Of a DNA stretch of 64,000 nt, positions 44,719-53,972 are shown piece by piece (the stretch's first letter is position 1; every line of letters begins with the position of its first letter). This DNA comes from an uncultured Acetatifactor sp. (GTDB lineage: Bacteria; Bacillota; Clostridia; Lachnospirales; Lachnospiraceae). Location of the stretch: NCBI GenBank assembly GCA_947630715.1, contig CANRIP010000010.1:1-64000 (forward strand), written 5' to 3'. Under the pieces are notes generated by a model. It saw only the letters and a program-made list of their open reading frames with translations, was not told the origin of the DNA and searched no databases. The translations under genes were made by a program, and so were the position numbers.

Positions 44719-46119
44719 ATGAAAGGAAACAAAGCAAGGAAAAAAGGATTGTGGATCGCAGGGTTTCTGGCATTGGCCGTGCTTTTGTCGGCGGTGCTCA
44801 TCTCCTGTTTCACCGCGCCGTCTTCCGCCCGGAAAACCTGGAAAACCGGAGGGGATACTCCCTCCATAAGCTCCGGTCCGGAATCTTCGGCGCCGCCGTT
44901 TGCAGAAGACGCCGCAGGGGATTCGTCCCCGGAACATCCGCCGGAAGAATCCCTTCCGCCCACTCCCTCTGAGGAACCCACCCCCACGCCCTTCCCGGAA
45001 TATGACATCACCCTGATGGCCCTGGGGGACAACCTGATGCACATGGGGATTGTCAAAACCGGTCTGCAGGAGGACGGTTCCTACGATTTTTCCTTCCTGT
45101 TCCAAAATATGGAAAGCTACCTCTCCCGCGCAGACATCCGGGTCATTAACCAGGAAACCATCCTGGGCGGGGATCAACTGGGCTTTTCGGGATTTCCCCG
45201 TTTTAATTCCCCCACCCAGGTGGGAGACGCCATCGCGGCCGCCGGTTTCAACGTGGTACTGCATGCCACCAACCACGCCGCCGATCAGGGAATCGACGGG
45301 ATAACATACTGCGCCCAGTTCTGGAAACAATACCCGGATGTATTGATGACGGGCATTTCCGGCCAGGAAGGGGAGGAAGAAATTCCTTTGATCCGGGTGG
45401 GGGACATCACCTTTGCGATCCTGAACTATACCTACGGCCCCAATCTGGAGACACTGGACAGCTCCTTAAGAGGGCATCTGAACATGCTCTGCGACTATGA
45501 CGAAAAAACCGGCGCCATTGATTTTACAACCCTGCATCCCCAGGTGTTACAGGAGATCCGCGCCGCCAAACAGATCGCCGACGTGGTCTGTGTGTTCCCT
45601 CACTGGGGAACAGAATACCGAACCCAGCCCTCCAGCGTCCAGCGGGACTTTGCCCGGCAGATGGCGGAGGAAGGGGCGGACTTGATCATCGGCACCCACC
45701 CCCATGTCCCTCAACCGGTGGAATGGCTGGAAACCGGCGACGGACGCCGCACCCTATGCTATTATTCCCTTGGGAATTATGTTTCCACTCAGAAACAGAC
45801 GATTTGTATGCTGGAGGAAATGGCGTGGGTCACCTTTCACGTCACGGAGGAGGGAATCCGCATCGATGATTCCCGCAGCGGCGCGCTGCCCTTAGTCTGC
45901 CATTATACCAGCGGCCCCGTCCGGCTGTCCGGCGTTTATCCGCTGGAGGAATACACCGAGGAACAGGCCAGAACCCACGGGATCCGAAATTACGGGGAAG
46001 GGCCCCTTTCCCTGGAAAAACTCAGACAGGACGCCCAGGAGATCCTGGGCGATAACATGCTGTCCGTATCGGAGATTGAAAGTTTCCGGGAGCGGTCGGA
46101 TATTTCCGTCAATCGATAA
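44719..46119 (+). CDS. CapA family protein (PGA_cap metallophosphatase-like)
   Basis: 466 residues. An N-terminal membrane segment at about 11-32 is followed by a Pro/Ser/Glu-rich linker to about residue 95, then the CapA-type domain: LMALGDNLMHMGIV (metal-binding D near 103), INQETILGG, HATNHAADQGIDG, FPHWGTEY and IGTHPHVPQPVEW. Such proteins resemble calcineurin-like phosphoesterases and are linked to poly-gamma-glutamate capsule or cell wall functions; no other cap genes are present. The start has GGAGGAAACGC upstream. The stop overlaps the stop of the convergent gene by 11 bp. Confidence 0.88.
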   Translation: MKGNKARKKGLWIAGFLALAVLLSAVLISCFTAPSSARKTWKTGGDTPSISSGPESSAPPFAEDAAGDSSPEHPPEESLPPTPSEEPTPTPFPEYDITLMALGDNLMHMGIVKTGLQEDGSYDFSFLFQNMESYLSRADIRVINQETILGGDQLGFSGFPRFNSPTQVGDAIAAAGFNVVLHATNHAADQGIDGITYCAQFWKQYPDVLMTGISGQEGEEEIPLIRVGDITFAILNYTYGPNLETLDSSLRGHLNMLCDYDEKTGAIDFTTLHPQVLQEIRAAKQIADVVCVFPHWGTEYRTQPSSVQRDFARQMAEEGADLIIGTHPHVPQPVEWLETGDGRRTLCYYSLGNYVSTQKQTICMLEEMAWVTFHVTEEGIRIDDSRSGALPLVCHYTSGPVRLSGVYPLEEYTEEQARTHGIRNYGEGPLSLEKLRQDAQEILGDNMLSVSEIESFRERSDISVNR

Positions 46120-47404
46120 CGTTCTTCACCCCCAGAATATGGTCATAATCCGCCTGGCTGATAATGACGCCCTTGCGGGAATTGGCCGCGTGTATGATTT
46201 GTCCGTCCCCGATGTACAGCGCCACATGCGTACATTTTTGGGAGCCGTAACAGATAATGTCCCCGGGCTTTGCCTCGCTGTAATCAATGCTGCGGCCCGC
46301 GCTGGACAACTGTCCCGACGGAGTCCTGCTGATCGAATACCCGAAATCCTTATAAATCAGGCTGGTAAAACCGGAGCAGTCCGTACCGGTTGTCAGAGAT
46401 TGCCCGCCGTGCCTGTATTTGTTCCCCAAAAACTGCATGGCATAGTCCACAATCTGCTGACGCAGCTCATCGTTGGTGGCATAGGTGGTATTCGGTGGAG
46501 CTACCGAGATGTCGGTATCTTCCTGAGCGGTCGTCTCGGAAGTCTCCTGCCGCTCCTTGAGCGCCCGCTGCGCCGCCAGCTCCTGCTCCACTTCCTCCAT
46601 GGTCTTTGCATAGGCGAATTCCTCCGATACGGACACATATTCGGACGCCACATATCCGGAGCTGTCATCAGTATACTGTACCTTCAGCCATTCCCCCATG
46701 TCTTCCAGTATCCTGACTTTTTCCCCCCGGTCAATATAACCGATGCGCCTGGCCTCCAGATCCGGCTCCTTTCTCACGTTCAGCCTGGTTGCCTCCACCA
46801 CCGCGTATCTGGTGACATAATCGTCTATCACGGCCGCGGCTTCATCCCCGTACAGAAAATATTCCGCCTTGATATACCCTTCCACATTGCCGGAGACAAC
46901 CTGGAACCAGTCCTGATTTTCTCCCGCAGAACACAGAACCTGCGCCACGGCTCCGTTATAAATCCGGCCAACAATAGCGCCGTCGGTTCCCGGCGCGTTC
47001 CTGACATTGACGTAATGCCTGACATTGGCAATCGCCAGATCCGCGTATTCGCTTTCTTCCGAACCTTCCGTTTCCTCCGCCGGCTCCGTCCCTTCCGAAC
47101 CTTCCGTGCCCTCCGGCGGCTCCGCCCCTTCCGTGTTTCCGGTGACATCCGTCCCGGTAAGAGCGATCTGCTCCGCGGAATCCTCATGGGAGGATTCCCT
47201 CTCAAAGAAAAACTGAATACCCGCCTCCAGGCAGGGCGTCTGGATCTGCGCATCCTGTCCGCCGTCCGTACCGTCTGGCGCCTCATCCTCCGTTTGCAGT
47301 TTTGGATCGGCGTTTCCCGTCTCCTGCGCCGCCACGGCTGTATAAACCAGCACCGCCGCCAGCGCTGCGGCGCACACTCCCACTGTTATCCGTCTGTGTT
47401 TCAT
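46109..47404 (-). CDS. Secreted NlpC/P60 hydrolase with SH3 domains
   Basis: 431 residues. A signal peptide (about 1-26) is followed by a Thr/Glu/Gly-rich stretch, two bacterial SH3 domains (about 125-185 with YVNVRNAPGTDGAIVGRIY, and about 200-260 with TRLNVRKEPDLEARRIG), a coiled linker, and the NlpC/P60 domain: GTDCSGFTSLIYKDFGY (cysteine nucleophile near 338) and CTHVALYIGDGQIIHAAN (histidine). It cleaves peptidoglycan stem peptides outside the cell. ATG at 47404 follows GAGAGGAAAC. A large 14-bp tandem array is upstream. Confidence 0.92.
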   Translation of the reverse strand: MKHRRITVGVCAAALAAVLVYTAVAAQETGNADPKLQTEDEAPDGTDGGQDAQIQTPCLEAGIQFFFERESSHEDSAEQIALTGTDVTGNTEGAEPPEGTEGSEGTEPAEETEGSEESEYADLAIANVRHYVNVRNAPGTDGAIVGRIYNGAVAQVLCSAGENQDWFQVVSGNVEGYIKAEYFLYGDEAAAVIDDYVTRYAVVEATRLNVRKEPDLEARRIGYIDRGEKVRILEDMGEWLKVQYTDDSSGYVASEYVSVSEEFAYAKTMEEVEQELAAQRALKERQETSETTAQEDTDISVAPPNTTYATNDELRQQIVDYAMQFLGNKYRHGGQSLTTGTDCSGFTSLIYKDFGYSISRTPSGQLSSAGRSIDYSEAKPGDIICYGSQKCTHVALYIGDGQIIHAANSRKGVIISQADYDHILGVKNVID

Positions 47405-47435
47405 GTTTCCTCTCAATCCCGTATATACTGCCAAC

Positions 47436-47631
47436 CCATACTTGTCAATCTGTATTTACAAGCCTATATCTGCCAACCTGTACCTACCAGTCCATACTTA
47501 CAAACCTGTACCTACCAACCCATACTTGCAAGCCTGTACTTTCCAGTCTGTATTTGCAAACCTGTACTTGCAAACCTGTACCTGCCAACCTGTACTTGCA
47601 AACCTGTACTTTCCAGTCTGTATTTACCAAC
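47436..47631. repeat. 14 tandem copies of a 14-bp unit
   Basis: Exactly 196 bp in 14 units. The consensus on the plus strand is CTGTACTTGCAAAC, with variants CTGTACCTACCAAC, CCATACTTGCAAGC, CTGTACTTTCCAGT and CTGTATTTACCAAC. The array starts 32 bp upstream of the NlpC/P60 start. Each unit contains the palindromes GTAC and TTGCAA in the best copies. Confidence 0.9.
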
Positions 47632-47724
47632 CTGTTTCTCCGCGGCATACAAAATCCTTCCGGCTCCCTTCCCCATGGAAGCCGCTCTCCCTATCGGGAA
47701 AGGGATCCGGCGCTGTATCAAAAT
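47632..47724. other. Short non-coding spacer after the array
   Basis: No gene seen in this 93-bp stretch between the 14-bp array and the zinc-ribbon gene. Confidence 0.6.
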
Positions 47725-47964
47725 TTAACTGCAATCTACCAATACATATTTACAATCCTCACACGCCCATGCCTTTGTGCGGTGATCAAACATTCCATTA
47801 CGAACAGGTATAATCATTGCGCCTTTCTTTACAGCGTTTCGTTTCGTCATAAAACTTAAGATTTTACCACGAAAAAACTCATCTCTTGCCCAATACACCC
47901 ATCTTATACGACTTGGTCCAAGTTCACCGCTTTGCATTTCTTTACCGCATTTAGGACATAACAT
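47725..47964 (-). CDS. Small zinc-ribbon-like protein
   Basis: 79 residues. MLCPKCGKEMQSGE begins with C-x2-C and WACEDCKYVLVDCS ends with C-x2-C, forming a likely zinc ribbon with about 60 residues between. The same pattern (PF20097-type proteins) is common in Firmicutes with unknown function. The ATG at 47964 is preceded by GGAGGAAATAAA. The longer upstream frame lacks support. AT-rich composition suggests it may be a late arrival. Confidence 0.6.
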   Translation of the reverse strand: MLCPKCGKEMQSGELGPSRIRWVYWARDEFFRGKILSFMTKRNAVKKGAMIIPVRNGMFDHRTKAWACEDCKYVLVDCS

Positions 47965-48175
47965 TTTATTTCCTCCATCGCTTGATTTTTCTCGACTTAA
48001 TTGCCTGATACTGTTCTGTCTGAAGAAGTAAGCAAATCTGCCTCTAAAGTGTAAGATGGCAGCCACAAATAACGGCTTCATTTTGTGATAGTCTCATTAA
48101 GCCCATGATTACAAATTCCAGGTCTTCCCTCGTATTGCTGATCAGCCATTCTCTACATCAATCAAAAGTTTCATG

Positions 48176-48211
48176 CTATTCCCTGTTATATATTCTGAAT
48201 GCAATTACCAT
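48176..48211 (-). other. 12-codon ORF after the orphan leader repeat
   Basis: The ATG is at the same distance from the TGAGG site as the dut ATG in copy 1. It encodes only MVIAFRIYNRE before a stop, so it is likely a decayed or fortuitous start. Confidence 0.3.
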
Positions 48212-48212
48212 A

Positions 48213-48312
48213 TTTATACCTCATTTCCGCGCTGATCTTTGCGCATAACGAGTTTGTGTCAAGCAGTGCGCGGACACAAATCTCGCGATTGAAAATTCTA
48301 ATTTTCAATCTT
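48213..48312 (-). repeat. 100-bp structured leader repeat, copy 2 (orphan)
   Basis: This matches 12940-13039 at 99 of 100 positions, and the single difference is in the loop of the AT-rich hairpin. It has the same hairpins and the same terminal ribosome binding site but no real gene behind it. Confidence 0.9.
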
Positions 48313-48610
48313 ACGTCCTCCAAAATGAAATCGTCCCATTTGCAGATTAATCATATTATAAATATCCCTAGTTGTCAACAAATGGGGATATATCGATCGA
48401 CACAAGAATCAACTGTAAAATCGAAGAATGAACTGTGAAAATCGCAGAATTAACGATTGTGTTCATTCTTATCGTTCATTTGCATTTCAGAGTGTAACTT
48501 TTTATAAGACAATGCAGAGAACGAGCCGCGCCATGCGTTGGGGAAGCGCATCAGCGCGGCTCTTCAAAGGGCACGGGCTGAAACAATTACGTTTCGGTGA
48601 ATTCGTTCCC
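48313..48610. other. Gap before the AraC-GGDEF gene end
   Basis: No gene seen. It contains a GC-rich hairpin (GAGCCGCGC/GCGCGGCTC, about 48525-48569), which probably terminates the regulator transcript although its T-tail is poor. Confidence 0.45.
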
Positions 48611-49414
48611 TTACTCTTTAGACTCCTGCAAGGCAGTGTGAAGACCGGTAAACAGCTCGTTGTAGCGCATGGTCTTTTCGCCTGCCCGGAATACCGTACA
48701 ATAAAGGTTCAGAGGAATCTTTTGGCCTTCATATTCTATACACTCGCCATTGTGCGCAAGGATGCTCCGGGCGGTCTTCTCGGCGTACTCCTCATCCTCG
48801 CTGGCGGTGAGCAGCGCGAACTCATCCCCGCCGATGCGAAACACCACGTCATCACCGCCGGCCGCATCTTCCATCCGCTGCATCGATTTGAGAATGGCCA
48901 GATCCCCTGCCTGATGAGAAATCTCATTAATGGGTATCAGACTTTTAATATCGCAGCACACAAAATAACAGTGCTTTCTGTTCTGAAACAGATCGTACAA
49001 TTCACTAATATCGAAATTCCTTCGATTCTTCATATACACATCTCCTGACTCCAGAGGCGTATAAAGCCTCGGAAAAAGCTCCAACGTCCGGTCTTTCATC
49101 CGGTATTCGGAAGGTGAACAGTTCCAGATTTGGCGGAACGCCCGAGTGAACGCCTCATGGCTGGAATAGCCGAACTGCAGCGCCACCTCCAGAATACTGG
49201 AGTCGGGACATTCCACCAGCGCCCTCGCCGCTTTCGTCATTCTTCTGCGGATCAGATAGTCCCGCACAGAAATGTGATTGACAAAGCGGAAAAGCTTTTC
49301 GAGAGTGGACTTTGAACAATAGCAGATTCCGGCAATATCCTCTGCGCGAATATCTTCCTCCAAATGCTGCTCCATATATTCCAGCGCCTTGGCCAAAATC
49401 TCCAGATTGTCCAT
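48611..49414 (-). CDS. AraC-type regulator fused to a GGDEF domain
   Basis: 267 residues. The N-terminal part is an AraC/XylS DNA-binding domain (about 8-105) with two helix-turn-helix units: IAGICYCSKSTLEKLFRFVN and VALQFGYSSHEAFTRAFRQI. After a linker, residues 148-265 form a GGDEF-type domain with CCDIKSL (D-x-x-x pattern), INEISHQAGDLAI and an intact RIGGDEFALL. It could make cyclic di-GMP or only bind a nucleotide, and may respond by binding DNA. The domain order (AraC first) is uncommon. GGAGAGGATG lies just before the start. The target is unknown. Confidence 0.82.
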   Translation of the reverse strand: MDNLEILAKALEYMEQHLEEDIRAEDIAGICYCSKSTLEKLFRFVNHISVRDYLIRRRMTKAARALVECPDSSILEVALQFGYSSHEAFTRAFRQIWNCSPSEYRMKDRTLELFPRLYTPLESGDVYMKNRRNFDISELYDLFQNRKHCYFVCCDIKSLIPINEISHQAGDLAILKSMQRMEDAAGGDDVVFRIGGDEFALLTASEDEEYAEKTARSILAHNGECIEYEGQKIPLNLYCTVFRAGEKTMRYNELFTGLHTALQESKE

Positions 49415-49630
49415 CCTCTCCGCTCCTTATATTTCATGAAACCAACCGATCGATCGTAGTTTCAGTATATCAGAATGTGTTTTGAACGTCTTGATATTTT
49501 GGGTAGATATCGGGAGCCTGCAAAAAGAAAAGAGCGATCATTCTTTCATTGGCAGCAAAATTGCCATCTGTTACTATTTCAACATGATGTCTCCATGGTA
49601 CAAATCCGAAAATTGCGGGAAATTCTATTT

Positions 49631-49690
49631 CTGCACCAGCTTGGTGCAGTTTTTGATTTTCACTGATTTCTGCACCAACCTGTTGCAGTT
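49631..49690. repeat. Two tandem TGCACCA palindromes
   Basis: CTGCACCA-GCT-TGGTGCAG is a perfect palindrome (49631-49649) followed by TTTTTGATTTT. A second, imperfect copy CTGCACCA-ACC-TGTTGCAG follows at 49670-49688. They could be operator sites or tandem terminators on the plus strand. Confidence 0.6.
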
Positions 49691-49835
49691 TTAAGCTGTT
49701 TAAATCGAGACTTAATTGCTCTACAATTCCTTTTCCCCACTTCTCTTCCGCCTTTCTTTCTACTAAATCCCGCCCCAGATGCCAGACAGGCGGCTCGCCT
49801 CAATTTCCGGACGGGAATCGGACTTGTTTCTTTGC

Positions 49836-49864
49836 TTGCGCATGTGGGGAAAAAGAGGTATCAT
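49836..49864 (+). promoter_or_regulatory. Promoter of the DUF1292 gene
   Basis: TTGCGC (49836-49841), 17 bp, TATCAT (49859-49864), 61 bp before the start. Confidence 0.5.
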
Positions 49865-49924
49865 GGATGTAATAGGGAAATTTGCATCGGTTGCATCGGC
49901 GCTGTTTCCAGAGGGAGGTATCCA

Positions 49925-50260
49925 ATGAGCAGAAAAGAAGAATATGACGCGGAAAGCATGACCGTGGAATTAAACCTTGATGACGGCAGAAACGTGAACT
50001 GCGCCGTGGTCACCATCCTGACCGTGGAGGGAAAAGATTATATCGCCCTTCTCCCCTTAAATGAAAATGACGAGAACGAGGATGGCGAAGTGTGGTTTTA
50101 CCGGTACAGCGAAAACCCCAATGATCCGAACGAGGAGCCCCAACTGGATTATATTGACGATGATGAAGAATACGAAAAAGTAGCGGACGCTTTCGACGAG
50201 TACCTGGACAACTGCGAATTCGACGAATGGGTGGACGAGCCCGGCGAATCTGCGGATTAA
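49925..50260 (+). CDS. DUF1292 family acidic protein
   Basis: 111 residues of the DUF1292 family, widespread in Firmicutes. MTVELNLDDGRNVNCAVVTIL and KDYIALLPLNENDENEDGEVWFYRY are characteristic, followed by a very acidic C-terminal half (LDYIDDDEEYEKVADAFDEY). AGGGAGG lies 7 nt before the ATG. Its function is unknown. The stop codon overlaps the stop of the convergent helicase gene by 4 bp. Confidence 0.85.
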   Translation: MSRKEEYDAESMTVELNLDDGRNVNCAVVTILTVEGKDYIALLPLNENDENEDGEVWFYRYSENPNDPNEEPQLDYIDDDEEYEKVADAFDEYLDNCEFDEWVDEPGESAD

Positions 50261-50319
50261 GACCAGGGATTTGTCCCCGCCGAATCCGCGGATGAAACCC
50301 AGGGGGATTTGTCCCCGCC
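50246..50319. repeat. Two near-copies of about 37 bp across two gene ends
   Basis: 50246-50281 and 50282-50319 share GAATC(T/C)GCGGAT and (GG)ATTTGTCCCCGCC. They form the C-terminal codons of both convergent genes. Confidence 0.75.
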
Positions 50320-52242
50320 GGCCTGACGGCTGCGCAGAAACGGATTCAAAAATCTGGAGGGAGGCCTGGAGCCATCGGTTTTGCCGGAAAGGTAAAACAG
50401 TTCCAGGCATTCTTTTGCCCTTGTCATCGCCACATAAAACACTCTGCGTTCTTCTTCCGCCTGGGGGCCGGTCAGAAATTTCCCGCAGGGGAAGTTTCCC
50501 TCGTTACAGTCCGGGATGAAGACAGTATCAAATTCCAGCCCTTTCGCCCCATGCACCGTCATCAGCCGGATCCGGCTCTCCCGCATCCCCGTCTCCGCTT
50601 TCCCGCTGTTTCCGGACTCCCGCCTTTGTTCCAGGGATTTTGTATACGCCGCCTGAGCCTCCTTCCACTGAAATAGGTTTCCGAAACGGGAGGCATCCTC
50701 CTGTAACCAGTCCAAAAGCCGTTTCCATTCCTCCCATTTTTCTTCATTGTTTCCCGCCAGCCTGCGCAGATAGGTTTCATATCCCACCGCTTTCCGCACA
50801 TAAGCCACAGCCAGCCCGGGAGACATATCCTTCATGACCTGAAGCTGCCGGATCAGTTTTTTCACTCTGCCCGCCGTTTCCCGCCCCCAGTCGGCTCCGT
50901 GGCAGGACGTCTCACAATGCCCGGCCAAATCCTCCATGCAGCCGCATCCCGCCAGCATTTCCCGGCTCACCAGCCGGGAGGGCTTGTTGATAATCCGCTG
51001 TATGTCCTCCCCGTTCCATGCCCCCGCCGCCAGGCTCAGATACGCGGTGACGTCCCGGGAGATCACATGTTCGTATACGCTCTGCATCCGCTCCCCCATC
51101 CAAAAGGGGATCCCCGCCCTGCGAAGCTTTACCGCCAATTTCTGCATTTCCCAGTTGGTGCGAAACAGGACAGCGCACTGTTTGGGAGGGTTCTGTTGGG
51201 AAAAACGCCTGTCATATTCTTCCAACTGCCGGATCAGACAGGCAACCTCCTTGTCCGAATCCTCAAAACACCGGATCCGGAACGAATCCGCAGAACCGGT
51301 TTCCGTTCTGCCCGGATCAGGGCGCAGCTCTTTTTCAAATCGATCCCGGTTTTCCCCGATCACCGCCAGCGAAGCGTCCACAATCCCCGGGAGGCTTCGA
51401 TAATTGATGTCCAGAAGGATCCTCTGGGCCTGATACTCCTGTTCAAACCGTTTCATGCACTCCGGCCGGGAGCCTCTGAACCCGTATATGGACTGATCAT
51501 CGTCGCCCACCGCGAAAAGGCAGGTGTCCTTCCCCGCCAGCAGCCGGATGGTTTCATATTGAACCGGATTAATGTCCTGAAACTCGTCGATGAGAATATG
51601 GCGGAACCGTTTCTGCCATTTTTGCCTTTCTTCCCTGTTTTCCTGCAAAAACCGCAGACAGCCATACAGCATATCGTCAAAATCCGGTTTCCCGCAAAGC
51701 GCCGTCTTCCTGCCGTATGCCTCGCAGATGTCCTGAAAATGCGCTCTCCACTCCGGCGAAAGCTTTTCTTTGGCCTCCTGTTCGCAGAGTGTGTTTTTAT
51801 AGAACCCCACCGCCGAAAGGACAGCGGCGCATTCCTCCTTTAAGCTTTCCGTCTCCAGGCTGCCCCCTGTTTCTTTCCGGATTTTTTGCAGAATCGGCAG
51901 CATCAGCCGGATTTTTTCAGGAAAAGTCAGGATCTCCCCGGAACCGATCAGTTGGGATTGCTTGAGAATTTGATAAAAGAAAGAATGAAACGTACCGAAA
52001 TGGACGGGCCAAAAGCCCTTGACAGACTGTTGAAAGCGCCGCTGCATGGACAGTGCGGCCTCTTTGGTAAAGGTGATCACCAGAATCTGCTCCGGCGGGA
52101 TTCCCCGGTGTAACAGATACAGGATCCGTTTTGTGACGGTGTAGGTTTTGCCCGATCCGGGGCCCGCCAGCACCAGCAGCGGGCCTCCGTCCCAGGTCAC
52201 AGCTTTTTGCTGTGCAGGATTCATAGAGGGAAAATCATCCAT
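50257..52242 (-). CDS. UvrD/PcrA-like ATP-dependent DNA helicase
   Basis: 661 residues, a superfamily 1A helicase somewhat shorter than PcrA. Motifs: [12 protein letters not shown] (Q-motif), [16 protein letters not shown] (Walker A), [11 protein letters not shown] (Ia), [17 protein letters not shown] (DEFQD, II), [16 protein letters not shown] (III), LDINYRS (IV), [16 protein letters not shown] (V) and [17 protein letters not shown] (VI). Probably unwinds DNA in repair or replication restart. It overlaps the start of gltX by 8 bp and shares its transcript. Confidence 0.9.
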   Translation of the reverse strand: MDDFPSMNPAQQKAVTWDGGPLLVLAGPGSGKTYTVTKRILYLLHRGIPPEQILVITFTKEAALSMQRRFQQSVKGFWPVHFGTFHSFFYQILKQSQLIGSGEILTFPEKIRLMLPILQKIRKETGGSLETESLKEECAAVLSAVGFYKNTLCEQEAKEKLSPEWRAHFQDICEAYGRKTALCGKPDFDDMLYGCLRFLQENREERQKWQKRFRHILIDEFQDINPVQYETIRLLAGKDTCLFAVGDDDQSIYGFRGSRPECMKRFEQEYQAQRILLDINYRSLPGIVDASLAVIGENRDRFEKELRPDPGRTETGSADSFRIRCFEDSDKEVACLIRQLEEYDRRFSQQNPPKQCAVLFRTNWEMQKLAVKLRRAGIPFWMGERMQSVYEHVISRDVTAYLSLAAGAWNGEDIQRIINKPSRLVSREMLAGCGCMEDLAGHCETSCHGADWGRETAGRVKKLIRQLQVMKDMSPGLAVAYVRKAVGYETYLRRLAGNNEEKWEEWKRLLDWLQEDASRFGNLFQWKEAQAAYTKSLEQRRESGNSGKAETGMRESRIRLMTVHGAKGLEFDTVFIPDCNEGNFPCGKFLTGPQAEEERRVFYVAMTRAKECLELFYLSGKTDGSRPPSRFLNPFLRSRQAGGDKSPWVSSADSAGTNPWS

Positions 52243-53719
52243 TGGCCGGCTCCTCCCTGGAAACCGCCTCCTGTAAAAGTTCGATGCCCTTTCGGATTCT
52301 TTTCAGGGATTCCTCTTTTCCAAGCACTTCCATGATCTCCGTAGCGCCGGCCGGCGTAACCTGTTTACCGGACACGGCGGTGCGCACAGGCCACATCACA
52401 TAACCGTTTTTATACTGATGTTGCTCCGCATACTCCATCAGGGCGCTGTACAGCCCGTCATTGGAATAATCCTCCTGCCGCTCCAGAACCGGATACAGAT
52501 CCTTCAGCACCTGAAGCGACGACGCCAGATTTGTCTTCATCTTCTTATGAACGTACATAGCCGGGTCATACGCAGGCAGCTCCTCAAAGAAATCCACCAA
52601 TTGTTCCATATCGGGAAACACTTCGATCCGGGTCTTCACCATGGCCGCAATCTTTCTCAGATCCAGATCCTTCGTAATCACCCTGGTCAGGTACGGCTCC
52701 GCCATTGCATAAAAAGTCTCCGGATCCATCGCCTTTAAATACTCTCCGTTCATCCAGCGCAGCTTAACAAGGTCAAACACCGCCGGAGATCTGCTGATAC
52801 GGCGGTAATCAAATTCCCGGATCAGCTCCTCCAGGGAGAAAATTTCCCGATTATTCTCAGGGCTCCACCCCAGCAGCGCGATAAAGTTCACAATGGCCTC
52901 CGTCACAAAGCCCTGCTCCAGAAGGTCCTCAAAGGAAGACGAGCCGCCTCTCTTGGCCAGCTTTTTGTGATTCTCGTCCGTGATCAGCGGCAGATGCACA
53001 TAGACCGGCGATTCCCAGCCGAAAGCCTCATACAGCCTTGCGTATTTCGGAGAAGATGAAATATATTCGTTTCCCCTGACCACATGGGTAATGTTCATGG
53101 TATGGTCGTCCACCACATTGGCAAAATTATAGGTTGGATAGCCGTCGGACTTGATCAGAATCATATCGTCCAACTGAGCGTTTTCCACGGTAATGTCCCC
53201 GTAAAGCACATCGTGGAAGGTGGTAGTCCCCTCCGCCGGATTATTCTGCCGGACCACAAAGGGCTTTCCTGCGGCAAGATTTGCCTCGATTTCTTCTTTC
53301 GACAGACCGAGACAATGCTTATCGTAGACCGTAATCTCTTTTCCTTCTACCACTTCGGTCTTTAACGAGGCGAGACGCTCCTTGTCGCAGAAACAATAAT
53401 AGGCTTCTCCCTTGGCAATCAGCTCTTTGGCATACTTCATGTAAATGCCGGTCTTCACGCGCTCGCTTTGCACATAAGGGCCGTATCCCCCGTCCTTATC
53501 CGGGCCTTCATCGTGAGCGAGCCCTGTTTTTTCCAGCGTGCGGTAGATAATCTCCGTGGCTCCTTCCACATATCTCTCCTGGTCCGTGTCCTCAATGCGG
53601 AGAATAAAGTCCCCGCCGGCGTGTTTTGCGATCAAAAACTCATACAGCGCGGTGCGCAGATTCCCCACATGCATTTTACCGGTAGGGCTTGGGGCATACC
53701 TAGTCCTGATCTTTTCCAT
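52235..53719 (-). CDS. gltX: Glutamyl-tRNA synthetase
   Basis: 494 residues, class [23 protein letters not shown] gives the HIGH-like motif HVGN at about 17-20. KLAKRGG at about 252 is the KMSKS-like loop. [17 protein letters not shown] and [23 protein letters not shown] are further family segments. Ligates glutamate to tRNA-Glu (and often tRNA-Gln in bacteria without GlnRS). The gene precedes the helicase and has its own promoter. Confidence 0.97.
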   Translation of the reverse strand: MEKIRTRYAPSPTGKMHVGNLRTALYEFLIAKHAGGDFILRIEDTDQERYVEGATEIIYRTLEKTGLAHDEGPDKDGGYGPYVQSERVKTGIYMKYAKELIAKGEAYYCFCDKERLASLKTEVVEGKEITVYDKHCLGLSKEEIEANLAAGKPFVVRQNNPAEGTTTFHDVLYGDITVENAQLDDMILIKSDGYPTYNFANVVDDHTMNITHVVRGNEYISSSPKYARLYEAFGWESPVYVHLPLITDENHKKLAKRGGSSSFEDLLEQGFVTEAIVNFIALLGWSPENNREIFSLEELIREFDYRRISRSPAVFDLVKLRWMNGEYLKAMDPETFYAMAEPYLTRVITKDLDLRKIAAMVKTRIEVFPDMEQLVDFFEELPAYDPAMYVHKKMKTNLASSLQVLKDLYPVLERQEDYSNDGLYSALMEYAEQHQYKNGYVMWPVRTAVSGKQVTPAGATEIMEVLGKEESLKRIRKGIELLQEAVSREEPANG

Positions 53720-53771
53720 CCTGTCCTCCGTTCTGCGCCGCCTCTGCCGCGCCTGTTTCTCTCAGGGGTAT

Positions 53772-53800
53772 ATTGTAGCCTGTTTTGTGAAAAACTGCAA
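53772..53800 (-). promoter_or_regulatory. Promoter of gltX
   Basis: TTGCAG (53795-53800), 17 bp, TACAAT (53772-53777) on the minus strand. Confidence 0.65.
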
Positions 53801-53849
53801 TCCATTTTCCACAATAGAACGATTTTTTGCAAATTTATGCAAAAATCAA

Positions 53850-53878
53850 TTGTTTATTTTTGTAAAATGATTTAAAAT
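53850..53878 (+). promoter_or_regulatory. Promoter of the comFB-like gene
   Basis: TTGTTT (53850-53855), 17 bp, TAAAAT (53873-53878) in an AT-rich divergent region. Confidence 0.5.
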
Positions 53879-53972
53879 ATATATAACTGTTTTCTAATTT
53901 CTTTTTTGCGCTTTTATTTTTGTATTTTTATTTTACCGACAAAGGGATCCGTTTTCGGATTGGAGGCCAACC

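Larger units (their letters stand above)
49415..49924. other. Regulatory gap between AraC-GGDEF and DUF1292 genes
   Basis: 510 bp with no gene. It has an imperfect inverted repeat TGAAAC/GTTTCA near the regulator start (about 49436-49464), two tandem stem-loops (49631-49690) and a promoter for the DUF1292 gene. The middle is AT-rich. Confidence 0.5.

Noticed and set aside
47420..47640. Possible CRISPR array
   Set aside because: Units are 14 bp, tandem and without spacers, so this is not a CRISPR.
46076..47728. Plus-strand frame of 550 codons opposite the NlpC/P60 gene
   Set aside because: Antisense shadow of the hydrolase gene extended by the repeat array.
47302..47859. Plus-strand frame rich in TCTYQS and NLYLQT repeats
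   Set aside because: It arises from the 14-bp tandem array read in three frames; unit length is not a multiple of three and there is no ribosome binding site.
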